A stretch of DNA of 64,000 bases from Candidatus Gastranaerophilales bacterium (GCA_944325185.1 CALUZA010000004.1:1-64000), one strand, 5' to 3'. Positions 8,112 to 17,858 are shown, counted from the first letter of the stretch. Translations and numbers: made by a program. The notes: generated from the letters alone by a model not told the origin.

Positions 8112-9362
8112 TCAATAACAATATCCAAGTAATCTTCGTATTTCTTTTTCAGCTAATTTGTATGCATTTGGTTGAGAATAGTGTTTAGCTAAAATCTCTG
8201 CAAGTAATGAAATTGATAAGCCTTGTTCATTATCACCATATATATAATAGAGTTTTTCTAGATCAATTTTATAATATGAATTTCGAATCAAACTTTTTGG
8301 AGTGTTTCGTGTAAATTCAGAGGCTGCAACTGCAATTTCTCTTTTGGACATATTTTTTCTGGCAGCCATTCTGGTTATATCATTATAATAATCCAAATAT
8401 AAGAGTTTATAAACCGAACTCAACCCATCTGTTTCAAGTTTACAAATTTCAATAACTGCTTCAATATCAAATTTACCTTGAAATGCTTCAGTATTATAAT
8501 GCTCTTCCAGTATATTTAAAAATCTTTTTCTTAAATATTCAGGTTGTTTGAAAGAAAAATTTATAAAACGCATTAATTCATTTTCATCAAGTCTTTTAGA
8601 GTTAATTTTGTCAGTAAGAAGATTCATAATGATTTCAAATTTAGATTTATCGATTTTTTGAGGATTTTTTTCTGACATTGACATATTCGCAAGCAATAAA
8701 GCTGTTTTAGGACAAATTTTAGTTTTAGAGAAAAAGTAATATTCGCACAAAGCTTCCAGCTTTTCTATGTTAGTCCCATACGAAATACTGCCGTCACTTT
8801 CTTTTGTAGAATTCATTTTTTTTGCTATATAAATAGCGCTACCTTCATCAATTTTTCGATTAGGATGTTCATTTGCCCTAAAATTATTCAAAAAAGTTGC
8901 CACATTAATATCATCATCACTAACATCCCGATCTAAATGAGCTAAAGCAATCCTGGAAGCAAGATTAGCGCTAATCGACCCATTTGGAGTTATTTTACTA
9001 TACAATTTATTAGAATAATCTAAATATTGCTCAATATCTTTTGGTGCTACGATTTTTGAATCATACGCAGTTTGTAAAAATTCTAGTAAAGCTTGAAAGT
9101 CTGAATTTTTTGAATAAATAGAGCATAATGTCTTAGCAGTTTTTCCAGATATCGAGTTAATATCTAATTTATGAAATAATATTCGTAACTTAACGAGCTC
9201 TAAACCACTCAGGCCATATTTTTGAAGTTGTTGATATAACTGAGACGGTTTAATTTTTTTGTTTTCTTTTTTTTCAAAGGAATCTCTGCTGCAAAAATTA
9301 ATTTTAGCTAGCCTGGTATGATTTATCGGATAATTTTTTTGTAAAAAAGGAGTTATCTTCAT
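8112..9362 (-). CDS. hypothetical helical protein with MKI...INF N-terminal tag
   Basis: 416 residues, family not recognised. No signal peptide or membrane segment is visible once the start is set at ATG 9362. A longer frame adds a 20-residue hydrophobic stretch, but its start lies in AT-rich leader. The protein looks all-helical and charged throughout and could be a repeat solenoid. Its start (MKITPFLQKN...AKINFCSRDSF) resembles those of the hypothetical protein at 17859 and the CheR-like protein at 60612. The pseudopilin terminator lies upstream, so it is probably its own transcription unit. Confidence 0.7.
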   Translation of the reverse strand: MKITPFLQKNYPINHTRLAKINFCSRDSFEKKENKKIKPSQLYQQLQKYGLSGLELVKLRILFHKLDINSISGKTAKTLCSIYSKNSDFQALLEFLQTAYDSKIVAPKDIEQYLDYSNKLYSKITPNGSISANLASRIALAHLDRDVSDDDINVATFLNNFRANEHPNRKIDEGSAIYIAKKMNSTKESDGSISYGTNIEKLEALCEYYFFSKTKICPKTALLLANMSMSEKNPQKIDKSKFEIIMNLLTDKINSKRLDENELMRFINFSFKQPEYLRKRFLNILEEHYNTEAFQGKFDIEAVIEICKLETDGLSSVYKLLYLDYYNDITRMAARKNMSKREIAVAASEFTRNTPKSLIRNSYYKIDLEKLYYIYGDNEQGLSISLLAEILAKHYSQPNAYKLAEKEIRRLLGYCY

Positions 9363-9449
9363 AATATTAAAATAAAATACTAAACAATTTATATAAAACA
9401 AAACAATTGTCAAAATTGCCAATTGACAATATATTTATTTTGCATAAAA

Positions 9450-9475
9450 AATGCCCGTATCACGGGCATTTTTTA
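9450..9475 (-). terminator. intrinsic terminator after the pseudopilin gene
   Basis: A nine-base-pair stem (AATGCCCGT at 9450-9458 with ACGGGCATT at 9462-9470) has T-runs on both strands. It lies directly downstream of the minus-strand pseudopilin gene. Confidence 0.85.
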
Positions 9476-9493
9476 CATCTATTACTTATATAA

Positions 9494-10234
9494 TTACTTA
9501 ATATCAGCAGCTATACGACCTGTAACAGTAGTTTTCTTAGAACCTGCTGTAGCACCGTCCAAGCCAATATAAATATAATATCTATCACCAGTCAATGGAT
9601 CCATTGCCTTTGTTGCAGTTAATCCATCATCAGCAGTAATTTGTGGTTCAACTCTATTTGGTCCATTAGTTAAACCATTAACGTCTACCACTACAATTAC
9701 ACAAGATGCTGTTTCGGCATCCGCTTCTGTTGTTGCGGAATTAATATCTTGTTTTGTGCCACACGTAGCACCTTCTTTTCTTGTTACCAGATATGCAAGG
9801 TTGTCTTCGGTTATAACCCAAGGTGAAAAATCTTCAATAGCAGAGGCATCTAATACATCATCTCCGCCAGGATCAAGCAAATTGCCTGCAGCATCTGTAA
9901 ATTTTACAGCAGGGAAGAAGGAAGCTGTAGTTAAAGTTGTACCATCTTGCAAACCAGCTGCACCAGAAGCATAGTCTTTAATGGATAGGTTTGAATTTAA
10001 CGATTGAAACATTTTTATAATACCAACATTATCAGCTGTAGATGGTAATTGTCCCGATATTCTTTCCATTGCAGTTAAATTTACAACAGTATTATATGCT
10101 TTTTTATAAGCAGTTTTCCATTGAGATTCGGTAACACCTCTCATTAATGATGGTATAGTCATTGTTGCAATTGCACCGATTACCATTAAAACGATAAGAA
10201 TTTCGGCCAATGTAAACCCTTTTTTAACTCTCAT
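9494..10234 (-). CDS. type IV pilin-like / type II secretion pseudopilin
   Basis: 246 residues. The first six residues (MRVKKG) form the short basic leader, cut before Phe7 by prepilin peptidase. They are followed by FTLAEILIVLMVIGAIATMTIPSL, a typical class III N-methylated helix with Glu at mature position 5. The rest is a globular head ending in a Tyr-rich strand (DRYYIYIGLDG). It probably assembles into a pilus or secretion pseudopilus in the inner membrane. AAGGAAG precedes the ATG. No assembly genes are nearby, so it is likely a scattered minor pilin of a system encoded elsewhere. Confidence 0.9.
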   Translation of the reverse strand: MRVKKGFTLAEILIVLMVIGAIATMTIPSLMRGVTESQWKTAYKKAYNTVVNLTAMERISGQLPSTADNVGIIKMFQSLNSNLSIKDYASGAAGLQDGTTLTTASFFPAVKFTDAAGNLLDPGGDDVLDASAIEDFSPWVITEDNLAYLVTRKEGATCGTKQDINSATTEADAETASCVIVVVDVNGLTNGPNRVEPQITADDGLTATKAMDPLTGDRYYIYIGLDGATAGSKKTTVTGRIAADIK

Positions 10235-10339
10235 AGTATACTTCCTTTATAAATCTGTAATTAACACTTCTATCAATTTTATTATATGGTTTGCAATTAT
10301 GCTTGTCAATTAAATTTAATTGCTTTTAGTATTTTTGAT

Positions 10340-11110
10340 TTATTTTGTAACAATCTTTAATTTTTCATTGCTTGCGGGAGTCTTATTTTTATATATTTCA
10401 TAAATTCTGCCAACCAAAGATTTTGTGGTATCAGAATGTGGCTTATATGAAATATATTTTTTATAAAATCTAACTGCAATAGTGTATTTTTGCAGTCTAT
10501 CAAAACACAAACCTAGACCAAGATATGCTCTATAATATTCATCGTTAATCTTAAGAATCTTTTTAAACAAAACAATTGCTGACTTGTATTTTTCTTGTTC
10601 GATATATAAACCTGCTAAACTATAGAGCGCAGGAATATAATTCGGATATTTTTCAATTATGGTATTATATACTAAAATTGCCATCTCTTGCTCACCGGAA
10701 AGCTCATGTGTCAATGCAAGTTTTATTTGAGCATTTTTATTATCGGGCTCCAGTTTTATTGTTCTTATAAAATTTTTTTGCGCATTAATATTATCTGAAT
10801 TTAAAAGGTAGTTTAAACCTAGTTCATAATATATTTCGGAATCAAAACTATATACATTTCTTGCATTTTTTAAATGTTTAATCGCTTTATCGTACTCTTT
10901 TAAGTTCTTATAAGCTTTAGAAGCGCCTTTGTATGCTCTAATATTTGCTTTATCTATCATTAAAGAAACCAAATATTCTTTTACTGCTTTTCTATATTCG
11001 TTTTTAAGCATAAAAGAATCACCAAGTGAACAAAAAAAACTTTTGTCTTTCTTTAAGGGTTTAGTTATAAACCCATTATTTTGATTCTCGTTAGAATACC
11101 TGAAGCTCAA
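10340..11110 (-). CDS. TPR-repeat protein
   Basis: 256 residues with about six tetratricopeptide repeats from residue 28 to 235 (for example AYKGASKAYKNLKEYDKAIKH, YELGLNYLLN, YLGLGLCFDRLQKY). Such repeats form protein-binding superhelices. No signal peptide or membrane segment is seen. Translation starts at TTG 11110, supported by a perfect AGGAGG four bases upstream. The pilin gene lies downstream on the same strand about 105 bases away, but a functional link is only a guess. Confidence 0.88.
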   Translation of the reverse strand: MSFRYSNENQNNGFITKPLKKDKSFFCSLGDSFMLKNEYRKAVKEYLVSLMIDKANIRAYKGASKAYKNLKEYDKAIKHLKNARNVYSFDSEIYYELGLNYLLNSDNINAQKNFIRTIKLEPDNKNAQIKLALTHELSGEQEMAILVYNTIIEKYPNYIPALYSLAGLYIEQEKYKSAIVLFKKILKINDEYYRAYLGLGLCFDRLQKYTIAVRFYKKYISYKPHSDTTKSLVGRIYEIYKNKTPASNEKLKIVTK

Positions 11111-11235
11111 ATTACCTCCTAAACATATATTAGTTTAGCCAGAAATGAAAAAATAAAGATTAATCGAAAGGTGAATTTTAATTTTGACCTTTAGGTTTAT
11201 TTTTTTTATAATTAAAATTTAAAGAGGAGTTTGAA

Positions 11236-12093
11236 ATGGAAGAATTTCTTAATCTAGATTTTTTTACTTTGAAACCAGAATATATCAAAGTGATTGTATT
11301 TTTTTGGCAAATAATTAAGTGTACTGCCTTATTATTTATAAGTATCAAACTTATAAAGTGGATTTTAGACAAATTTTACTGCAAGTTTGCATGTAGAATT
11401 CAATCTCAAGAAAGAAAACAACAACTATTAACGCTTAAAACAATTATATGTCATGCAAGTGAATTTATAATTTTTGCAATTTATATTATGAGCATGTTGT
11501 TTTTATTTGGAATAGATGTAAGACCTATACTGGCTACTGCCGGAGTTTTAGGGGTTGCAATAGGTTTTGGTTCAAAAAGATTTGTTGAAGATATTATCTC
11601 GGGTTTCATTATTTTAATCGAAGGACAAGTAAGAGTTGGCGATTATGTTGAAGTACATGGAATGTCCGGTGTTGTTGAAAAAATTACTTTACCGCTTATA
11701 ACAGTCAGATCAGATAAAACCGGTGCAATTTGTTTTATAAGATGTGGGTATATAGATACAATAATAAATTACACAATGAATTATTCTTATACTTCTTTTG
11801 CATTCGATGTTGCATATAAAGAAGATGTGGAACATGTTATAGAAGTAATTAAAAAATGCTATGATAAATTAATCGAAAACCCTGAATACAAAAAATTAGT
11901 AAAAGAAGATATAGAAATATTCGGGCTTGATGAATTTAAAGAAAGTTCACTTTGTGTTAAATGCAGAATAAAAACTCAACCAAAAGGACAATGGATTATT
12001 AAGCGAGCATTTAATAAAATAATCAAGGAAGAATTTGAAAAAGAAAATATAGAAATTCCTTTCAATCAAATTGTTATTAACAATCCTAGTTAA
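11236..12093 (+). CDS. MscS-family mechanosensitive channel
   Basis: 285 residues. It has two or three N-terminal membrane helices, then the pore-lining region PILATAGVLGVAIGFGSKRFVEDIISGFIIL with the Gly/Ala pattern typical of TM3, then the beta domain VGDYVEVHGMSGVVEKITL and a mixed C-terminal domain. These channels release solutes on hypo-osmotic shock. GAGGAG lies 7 bases before the ATG. A small lipoprotein gene follows within 8 bases and is probably co-transcribed. Confidence 0.93.
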   Translation: MEEFLNLDFFTLKPEYIKVIVFFWQIIKCTALLFISIKLIKWILDKFYCKFACRIQSQERKQQLLTLKTIICHASEFIIFAIYIMSMLFLFGIDVRPILATAGVLGVAIGFGSKRFVEDIISGFIILIEGQVRVGDYVEVHGMSGVVEKITLPLITVRSDKTGAICFIRCGYIDTIINYTMNYSYTSFAFDVAYKEDVEHVIEVIKKCYDKLIENPEYKKLVKEDIEIFGLDEFKESSLCVKCRIKTQPKGQWIIKRAFNKIIKEEFEKENIEIPFNQIVINNPS

Positions 12094-12101
12094 AGGTGGA
12101 T

Positions 12102-12374
12102 ATGAAAAACAATATATTAAAATTTTCTTTTGTTATTTTTTGTGTTTTAATAAGTTGTGTGCTTTTTGGATGCAAAAACGATAAAATAAAATTTTACAGA
12201 GAAAGCAAGGTGCAGGAATTGATGCATGGTTTTCAGGATAACAATCCAAAAAAAGATTCAATTCAAAAATCATCAGGGATAATAATATACAGAGACAACT
12301 CAGCCAAAAATTCAACAAATCAAAGCATTAACTTTGGCCCAAAAGATTTAAATTTCGATTTAAAAATTAAGTAA
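12102..12374 (+). CDS. small predicted lipoprotein
   Basis: 90 residues. A signal sequence ends in the lipobox VLFGC, so Cys24 should be lipidated after cleavage. The mature part is polar, Asn/Lys-rich and probably unstructured, with no family that I recognise. ATG 12102 is preferred. A GTG six bases earlier lies inside the Shine-Dalgarno-like AAAGGTGG. The gene follows the MscS channel closely and precedes the BlaI-like regulator by 18 bases, so it may belong to either unit. Confidence 0.75.
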   Translation: MKNNILKFSFVIFCVLISCVLFGCKNDKIKFYRESKVQELMHGFQDNNPKKDSIQKSSGIIIYRDNSAKNSTNQSINFGPKDLNFDLKIK

Positions 12375-12392
12375 AAGAAAGGAATATACAGC

Positions 12393-12746
12393 ATGCTATC
12401 GAAGCACGGAACATTGGAAAGTGCGATTTTAAGTGTCCTCTGGAAATTGGAAAAGGAAGGATCTTTTACACATTCAGTAAAAGACGTATACGACACCATA
12501 AATGATTTATCTAATGACAAAAAAGCCTACACAACTATTAAAACAGTAATGGACAGGCTCTATGAAAAAAATATATTAATGAGAGTAAAACAAGGCAGAA
12601 AATTTTTCTATAGAACTTCTTTTTCAAATAGGGACGCAATAATTAATTCATTGAATGAAATTGCCGTAAGATATTGCGAAGGAGATATCAAAAAATTAGC
12701 TCAAATATTAAATTCAATAAATGAGCCTTGTTTAGTTGGTGTATAA
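12393..12746 (+). CDS. BlaI/MecI-type winged-helix repressor
   Basis: 117 residues, about the family length. The N-terminal segment LESAILSVLWKLEKEG and the AYTTIKTVMDRLYEKNILMRVKQGRKFFYR block are the helix-turn-helix and wing of penicillinase-repressor proteins, which dimerise through the C-terminus. Family members control beta-lactamase, PBP2a or copper genes and are often inactivated by proteolysis. Here the gene heads the rsmH-ftsL-ftsI-murE operon, so autoregulation of wall synthesis is a reasonable guess. No BlaR1/MecR1 sensor protease is present beside it. Confidence 0.85.
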   Translation: MLSKHGTLESAILSVLWKLEKEGSFTHSVKDVYDTINDLSNDKKAYTTIKTVMDRLYEKNILMRVKQGRKFFYRTSFSNRDAIINSLNEIAVRYCEGDIKKLAQILNSINEPCLVGV

Positions 12747-13126
12747 TGGAAAGCAAGGGTTTAAAAATATTTGAAAATAGAATTTTTGTTTCCAATCTAA
12801 TAAATGATGTTATTGTCGGAAGAAAAACTGTTCAAGAAGCATTATCCCTTTTTCCGCATGATAATAACGATATAAATATAAAGTGTGCTTTTGATGCTTT
12901 AATGCACAGAGAAGCTGACGAGGATTTGAGAGCAAAAATTCTTGATTACAAAGAAACCCAAGATGAATTTTTAATGGAAATTGCATCAATTTTAAAAGAA
13001 AATCAAAAACTTCCGAAAAATATAATTGAGCAGTATTTAAAATATCATAATGATAATTTAATAGCTGATAGCGGAAAAACCTTTAAGGATATATTAAAAC
13101 AAATAAAAAGAATGATTAATTTTTAA
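12746..13126 (+). CDS. hypothetical protein of the division operon
   Basis: 126 residues, family not recognised. The ATG overlaps the stop of the preceding repressor by one base (TAATG), and rsmH follows 2 bases after its stop, so it is translationally coupled on both sides. The protein is helical and acidic, with DEDLRAKILDYKETQDEFLMEIASIL in the middle, and lacks membrane segments. An alternative start 18 bases earlier would lie inside the upstream gene and is less likely. Position suggests a link to wall or division control, not shown by sequence. Confidence 0.8.
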   Translation: MESKGLKIFENRIFVSNLINDVIVGRKTVQEALSLFPHDNNDINIKCAFDALMHREADEDLRAKILDYKETQDEFLMEIASILKENQKLPKNIIEQYLKYHNDNLIADSGKTFKDILKQIKRMINF

Positions 13127-13127
13127 T

Positions 13128-14072
13128 ATGGAAAAGCAGAAAGAAAATATAAATACTGAATTTGTACACTACACAGTAATGAAAAATGAAGTTGTAGATT
13201 CTCTAAATTGTGAAAATTCGGATAAAATTTATGTTGATTGCACCCTTGGTGGTGGTGGGCATAGTGAAGAAATATTAAAAAGAATATCTCCAAATGGACG
13301 TTTAATTTCCTTTGATGTTGATGACGATGCTATAAATTTTGCTTCGAAAAGATTAGAGAAATACAAAAATATAACTATTATAAAAGGAAGTTATATCGAT
13401 ATAGACAAGCATTTACAAAATCTTGGTATAGAAAAAATTACAGGAGGAATAATTTTTGATTTAGGTGCATCTTATCATCAATTAACCAAAGCTCAAAGAG
13501 GTTTTAGCTTTTTAAAAGATGCCCCTTTGGATATGCGATTTAATCAGCAGCAAGAATTTAGTGCATGGGATGTTGTTAATAAATATTCTGAGCATGATTT
13601 AATTGATATTTTTTCAAAATATGGTGAAGAAAGATTTTCAAAAAGAATTGCTCGGGCAATAATCAATAATAGACCAATTAACACAACCAAAGAATTAAGC
13701 GATCTAATTTTAAATTCAACACCTAAAATAAAATCCAAAATACATCCTGCAACAAGAGTTTTTCAGGCTCTTAGAATAGAAGTAAATCAGGAATTGTTAA
13801 ATTTTGAAAATACATTATTAAAAGTTATAAATTTAGTTGATGTTGGTGCTATAATAAGTCTGTTATCTTTTCATTCACTTGAAGACAGGATAGCAAAGCA
13901 CTTTTTAAAAAAATATTCTAATTGCAGATGTGATAAATATCAACCGACATGTGCATGTGGCGGAAAATTATTGGAAATAGTCAATAAAAAACCAATAATT
14001 GCAAGCGAAGAAGAATTAAAAATCAACCCTCCTTCAAGGAGTGCAAAACTTAGGATAGCAAAAAGAGTCTAG
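13128..14072 (+). CDS. rsmH: 16S rRNA (cytosine-1402 N4)-methyltransferase
   Basis: 314 residues, the usual RsmH (MraW) length. It methylates C1402 of 16S rRNA using S-adenosylmethionine. The SAM-binding loop VDCTLGGGGHSEEIL lies near residues 31-45. Other signatures are GGIIFDLGASYHQL, RGFSFLKDAPLDMRF, HPATRVFQALRIEVNQEL, SLLSFHSLEDRIAKHF and the closing PSRSAKLRIAKRV. It lies at the head of the classical rsmH-ftsL-ftsI-murE block, which here lacks mraZ and starts instead with a BlaI-like repressor. Confidence 0.97.
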   Translation: MEKQKENINTEFVHYTVMKNEVVDSLNCENSDKIYVDCTLGGGGHSEEILKRISPNGRLISFDVDDDAINFASKRLEKYKNITIIKGSYIDIDKHLQNLGIEKITGGIIFDLGASYHQLTKAQRGFSFLKDAPLDMRFNQQQEFSAWDVVNKYSEHDLIDIFSKYGEERFSKRIARAIINNRPINTTKELSDLILNSTPKIKSKIHPATRVFQALRIEVNQELLNFENTLLKVINLVDVGAIISLLSFHSLEDRIAKHFLKKYSNCRCDKYQPTCACGGKLLEIVNKKPIIASEEELKINPPSRSAKLRIAKRV

Positions 14073-14082
14073 TGAGGCAAAA

Positions 14083-14568
14083 TTGAAACCTTCATTCAAT
14101 AAATATAAAGATAAGAAAAATTATAAAAACACAAATAGAAAAAACAATATAAACGATACAAATGTTTCTGATCCTATAAATGGAAATATGGAAAATAATC
14201 AGATAATAAGCGGTTATTTCTTAAATGAAAAACCTTATAAAGAGATGATTATTTCAAGAGTTAACAATTTTTTATACGGACTTTTAGGTTTTCTCGTATT
14301 GTTTTGTTTAGTTAGTTATTACTTTGTTTCTTGCAAAGAAGTGCAATTAAATCAAATTTCAAGAGCTACTTTAGAATTGAATTACGAAAATGAAGAATTG
14401 CAAAATAAGGTTGATTCGCTTCAATCATACTATAATATTGATAAAGCTGTTTCAAAAACAAATATTCTTGAACGCGCAAAACAAGTTGTTGAAGTAGATG
14501 CTGCTAGTTTACCAAATTTAAACTTAAATAAGAAAAATAAAAAACACGCACTCATTGTAAGCTATTAA
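14083..14568 (+). CDS. ftsL: FtsL-like division protein
   Basis: 161 residues. A polar, Asn/Lys-rich cytoplasmic N-terminus of about 60 residues is followed by one membrane helix (FLYGLLGFLVLFCLVSYYFV) and a periplasmic coiled coil with leucine-zipper spacing (LELNYENEELQNKVDSLQ). This is the layout of FtsL, which with FtsB and FtsQ activates the septal synthase. Sequence identity in this family is low, so the call rests on topology and position between rsmH and ftsI. The start is TTG 14083 with GTGAGG upstream. Confidence 0.85.
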   Translation: MKPSFNKYKDKKNYKNTNRKNNINDTNVSDPINGNMENNQIISGYFLNEKPYKEMIISRVNNFLYGLLGFLVLFCLVSYYFVSCKEVQLNQISRATLELNYENEELQNKVDSLQSYYNIDKAVSKTNILERAKQVVEVDAASLPNLNLNKKNKKHALIVSY

Positions 14569-14587
14569 TTTCATATCAGAGGGAAAG

Positions 14588-16294
14588 TTGAAAGAGAAAG
14601 TTAATAAAAATTTTGATAGACGCATCGGATGTTTGCAGTCTGTTTTTTATATAACCTGTTTTTTACTTGTGGTTTATTTATTTTTGCTACAAGTTTGCGA
14701 TATAAGGCATTGCAAAAATAAAGCAAAATCTCAAAGAACATCAAAAATGTATGTTTTAAGAGGCGAGATTGTAGATAGATACGGTTTTAAATTAGCAGCA
14801 GATAAAACGACTTTTATTTTATATGCTCATCCTGATTATTATGATCATACTCCTGCAGAACTTGCAGAAATACTTTCTCCTTACGTTAATATACCTGTAA
14901 AAGAGTTAACAAAGAAATTGGCACAAACTAATAAAAAAATTATAACCATTAAAAAAGATTTAGATAGAAAAACGGTTCGTGAGATAAAGAAAAAAGGATT
15001 AAGAGAATTATCATACGAAGTTAAAAATAAGCGTGTTTATCCTCAAGGTACTCTTGCTTCACATATTTTGGGCTTTTACAATCCAAATGCAGACACTGCA
15101 GGGGGTATAGAATATAAAGCAAAGGACTATCTTGAATATGTTGATAAAACTATCACTTATGAAAAATCGCCAAATGGGGATATTATATACAATATAAGTG
15201 TAAATCCAGCTGATGTTTCAGCTCCTGTTAAAGGTAAAACTTTAACGCTTACAATAGATAGCGCAGTGCAGCATGTTTGTGAAAAATATCTATTAAAAGC
15301 TATTCAAAAATTCCATGCTCCAAGAGCAGCTGCTATTGTTATGGATCCAAAAACAGGTGAAATTCTTGCATTAGCTGTAGCCCCTAATTATGATCCAAAT
15401 GAATTTGGTAAATACACAATGCAGGAAATGAAAAATTGGGCTATAACAGATGTTTATCCTCCGGGATCAACATTTAAAATTATAACTGTTGCTTGTGGTT
15501 TTATGAATAAAAAAATTAATAAACACACAAAAATAAATGACACAGGAAAAATAAAAATAGGCTGGTGGGATGTCGTAAACTATGACTATAAATCAAAAGG
15601 TGCCCCCGGACTTATAGATTTAGTATATTTATTTGAACATTCATCTAATATCGGTTCTATTAAAATTTCTCAAATGATGAGCGATAAAGAATTTTATGAT
15701 AGTTTAAAATTATTTAATTTTGGCGAAAAAACAGGAATTGATTTACCGGGTGAATCTGTTGGATTATTACCTCAACCTAAATTCTGGGATGTTGCAACAC
15801 ATGGCGCTATGGGATATGGTTATGGAGCTTCTGTTACAGCTATACAGATGATTTCTGCAGTTAGTGCAATTGCGAATAACGGTGTTTGGATAACTCCACA
15901 TGTTATCAAATATTCTCCCGAAGAAGAAGAAACAAAAATTGTAAAAAGAAGAATTTTAGAAGAACAAGATGCAAAAGATATAACTGAGCTACTTGTAAAA
16001 TCTGTTGAAAACGGAAGAAATCCGGCAAAAATGGATGATTTTTATATTGCTGCCAAAACAGGAACTTCAAGAAAACCAAATGCCAGCGGAACAGGTTATT
16101 CTAATAAACTATATACATCCATGATAGGTTATTTCCCTGCAACTGATCCAAAGGCAGTATTATATGTGGTTGTTGATTCTCCTTCAGGGGAAGGTATATG
16201 GGGTTCAACAATAGCTGCTCCAATTTTTAAGGAAATATCTACCGAACTCGTTAGAATTTTAAATCTGAACCCTGATAAAACTGTTAAAAAGTAG
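14588..16294 (+). CDS. ftsI: class B penicillin-binding protein (septal transpeptidase, FtsI)
   Basis: 568 residues. One N-terminal membrane anchor is followed by the dimerisation domain (RGEIVDRYGFKLAADKT) and a transpeptidase domain with the three active-site motifs: S294-T-F-K, S352-S-N and K490-T-G-T-S. It cross-links septal peptidoglycan in the periplasm. The start is TTG 14588, preceded by GAGGG. No PASTA domains are present. Position between ftsL and murE supports FtsI over the elongation PBP2. Confidence 0.95.
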   Translation: MKEKVNKNFDRRIGCLQSVFYITCFLLVVYLFLLQVCDIRHCKNKAKSQRTSKMYVLRGEIVDRYGFKLAADKTTFILYAHPDYYDHTPAELAEILSPYVNIPVKELTKKLAQTNKKIITIKKDLDRKTVREIKKKGLRELSYEVKNKRVYPQGTLASHILGFYNPNADTAGGIEYKAKDYLEYVDKTITYEKSPNGDIIYNISVNPADVSAPVKGKTLTLTIDSAVQHVCEKYLLKAIQKFHAPRAAAIVMDPKTGEILALAVAPNYDPNEFGKYTMQEMKNWAITDVYPPGSTFKIITVACGFMNKKINKHTKINDTGKIKIGWWDVVNYDYKSKGAPGLIDLVYLFEHSSNIGSIKISQMMSDKEFYDSLKLFNFGEKTGIDLPGESVGLLPQPKFWDVATHGAMGYGYGASVTAIQMISAVSAIANNGVWITPHVIKYSPEEEETKIVKRRILEEQDAKDITELLVKSVENGRNPAKMDDFYIAAKTGTSRKPNASGTGYSNKLYTSMIGYFPATDPKAVLYVVVDSPSGEGIWGSTIAAPIFKEISTELVRILNLNPDKTVKK

Positions 16295-16339
16295 AACTTT
16301 TTTGTTAAAATAAAATTAAAATTAGCTAAGGAAAATGTT

Positions 16340-17800
16340 ATGGATTTAAGTACAATTATTAAAAATATTGAAGTAAAAGAAGTTTTAAATTTTAAAGATA
16401 TAGATATTAAAGGGATTTCATACAATTCGAATACTATAAATTCCCATGAGATTTTTGTGTGTTTAAAAGGTGAACATGTAGACGGGCATGATTTTGCACA
16501 AAGTGCATTTGAAAAAGGTGCAATTGCTCTTATGTGTGAAAGACCTTTAAATATCGAAATTCCACAATTAATAGTAAAATCCACACAAGAAAGCATTGCA
16601 GATTTAGCTGCAGTTTTTTTTCATAATCCAAGCTTTGAATTAAATTTAATGGGAGTAACAGGTACAAACGGAAAAACAACTGTTTGTCATCTTGTTCAAA
16701 AAATATTCGAAGAAGCAAGGAAAAAATGTGCCTTAATAGGAACCTTGGGTTATAAACTATCATCTAAAGACGATTATCTTGAAGCCAAGCATACAACTCC
16801 CCAAGCTCCTCAAATGCAAGAAACATTGCAAAAGATTTTAAAATCGGATGTTTTAAATGTTATTACAGAAGTTTCAAGCCATGCACTTGAACAATTTAGA
16901 GTTAAAAATTGCAATTTTTCCGGTGCGATTTTTACAAACCTAACTCAAGACCATCTTGATTATCATATTACAATGGAAAATTATTTTAATGCAAAAGCAA
17001 AATTGTTTAAGGGCTTAAAAAAAGGTAATTTTGCAGTAATCAATAATGATGACAAGTATGCAAAAAGGTTAATAGAATTAATTGATAAAGATGTTATTGT
17101 TCTTACTTATGGTGTTAAAAATAAATCAGACTTAATGGCAAAAAATGTGGAATTTATGTCTGATGGCGTGGCATTTGATTGTGCTTATAAAGATGAAATT
17201 AAGCACTTCAAATTACATCTTAACGGCATGTTTAGCGTTTATAATTGTCTTGCAGCAATAGGGGCGGCACTTTTAAACGGCATTGATTTGGATACTATAA
17301 AAAATGCACTCGAAGATACAAGAAGTGTTGCAGGACGTTTTGAAATAGTTCAAACAAATCCTATGGTAATAGTTGATTACGCTCACACTCCGGATGGATT
17401 AGAAAATATACTAAGAGCAGCAAGAGAATTAACTCCCAAAAACGGTAATTTAATTTGTATGTTTGGATGTGGCGGAAACAGGGACTGCACAAAAAGACCA
17501 AAAATGGGCAAAATCGCACAACAATTATGTGATAAAATTGTTATTACATCCGATAATCCGAGACAAGAGGATCCTCAACAAATTATAACAGATATTTTAA
17601 GCGGACTTTCTTTAATTAATCCTAAAACTGTTTTTGTTGAATCAGACAGACATCTTGCAATTAAACTTTTAAAAGACATTTCAAGTGAAAACGATGTTTT
17701 GGTTTTAGCTGGCAAAGGGCACGAAAATTACCAAATCTTGGCAGATAAAACAATACATTTTGATGATAGAGAAGAAGTGTCAAAAGTTTTTGAACAGTAA
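16340..17800 (+). CDS. murE: UDP-MurNAc-tripeptide synthetase (meso-DAP adding)
   Basis: 486 residues. It adds the third stem amino acid to UDP-MurNAc-L-Ala-D-Glu in the cytoplasm. The ATP loop GTNGKTT begins at residue 108. NLTQDHLDYH and VDYAHTPDGL are further Mur-ligase motifs. The substrate-reading motif D405-N-P-R is the signature of enzymes that take meso-diaminopimelate and not lysine, which fits ddh and dapF elsewhere in the window. It ends the operon that starts with the BlaI-like repressor. Confidence 0.97.
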   Translation: MDLSTIIKNIEVKEVLNFKDIDIKGISYNSNTINSHEIFVCLKGEHVDGHDFAQSAFEKGAIALMCERPLNIEIPQLIVKSTQESIADLAAVFFHNPSFELNLMGVTGTNGKTTVCHLVQKIFEEARKKCALIGTLGYKLSSKDDYLEAKHTTPQAPQMQETLQKILKSDVLNVITEVSSHALEQFRVKNCNFSGAIFTNLTQDHLDYHITMENYFNAKAKLFKGLKKGNFAVINNDDKYAKRLIELIDKDVIVLTYGVKNKSDLMAKNVEFMSDGVAFDCAYKDEIKHFKLHLNGMFSVYNCLAAIGAALLNGIDLDTIKNALEDTRSVAGRFEIVQTNPMVIVDYAHTPDGLENILRAARELTPKNGNLICMFGCGGNRDCTKRPKMGKIAQQLCDKIVITSDNPRQEDPQQIITDILSGLSLINPKTVFVESDRHLAIKLLKDISSENDVLVLAGKGHENYQILADKTIHFDDREEVSKVFEQ

Positions 17801-17858
17801 GTGCAAATTTTTTAATTTTTTAGTTTTATAAATATATCCAAATTACAGGATATATTTT

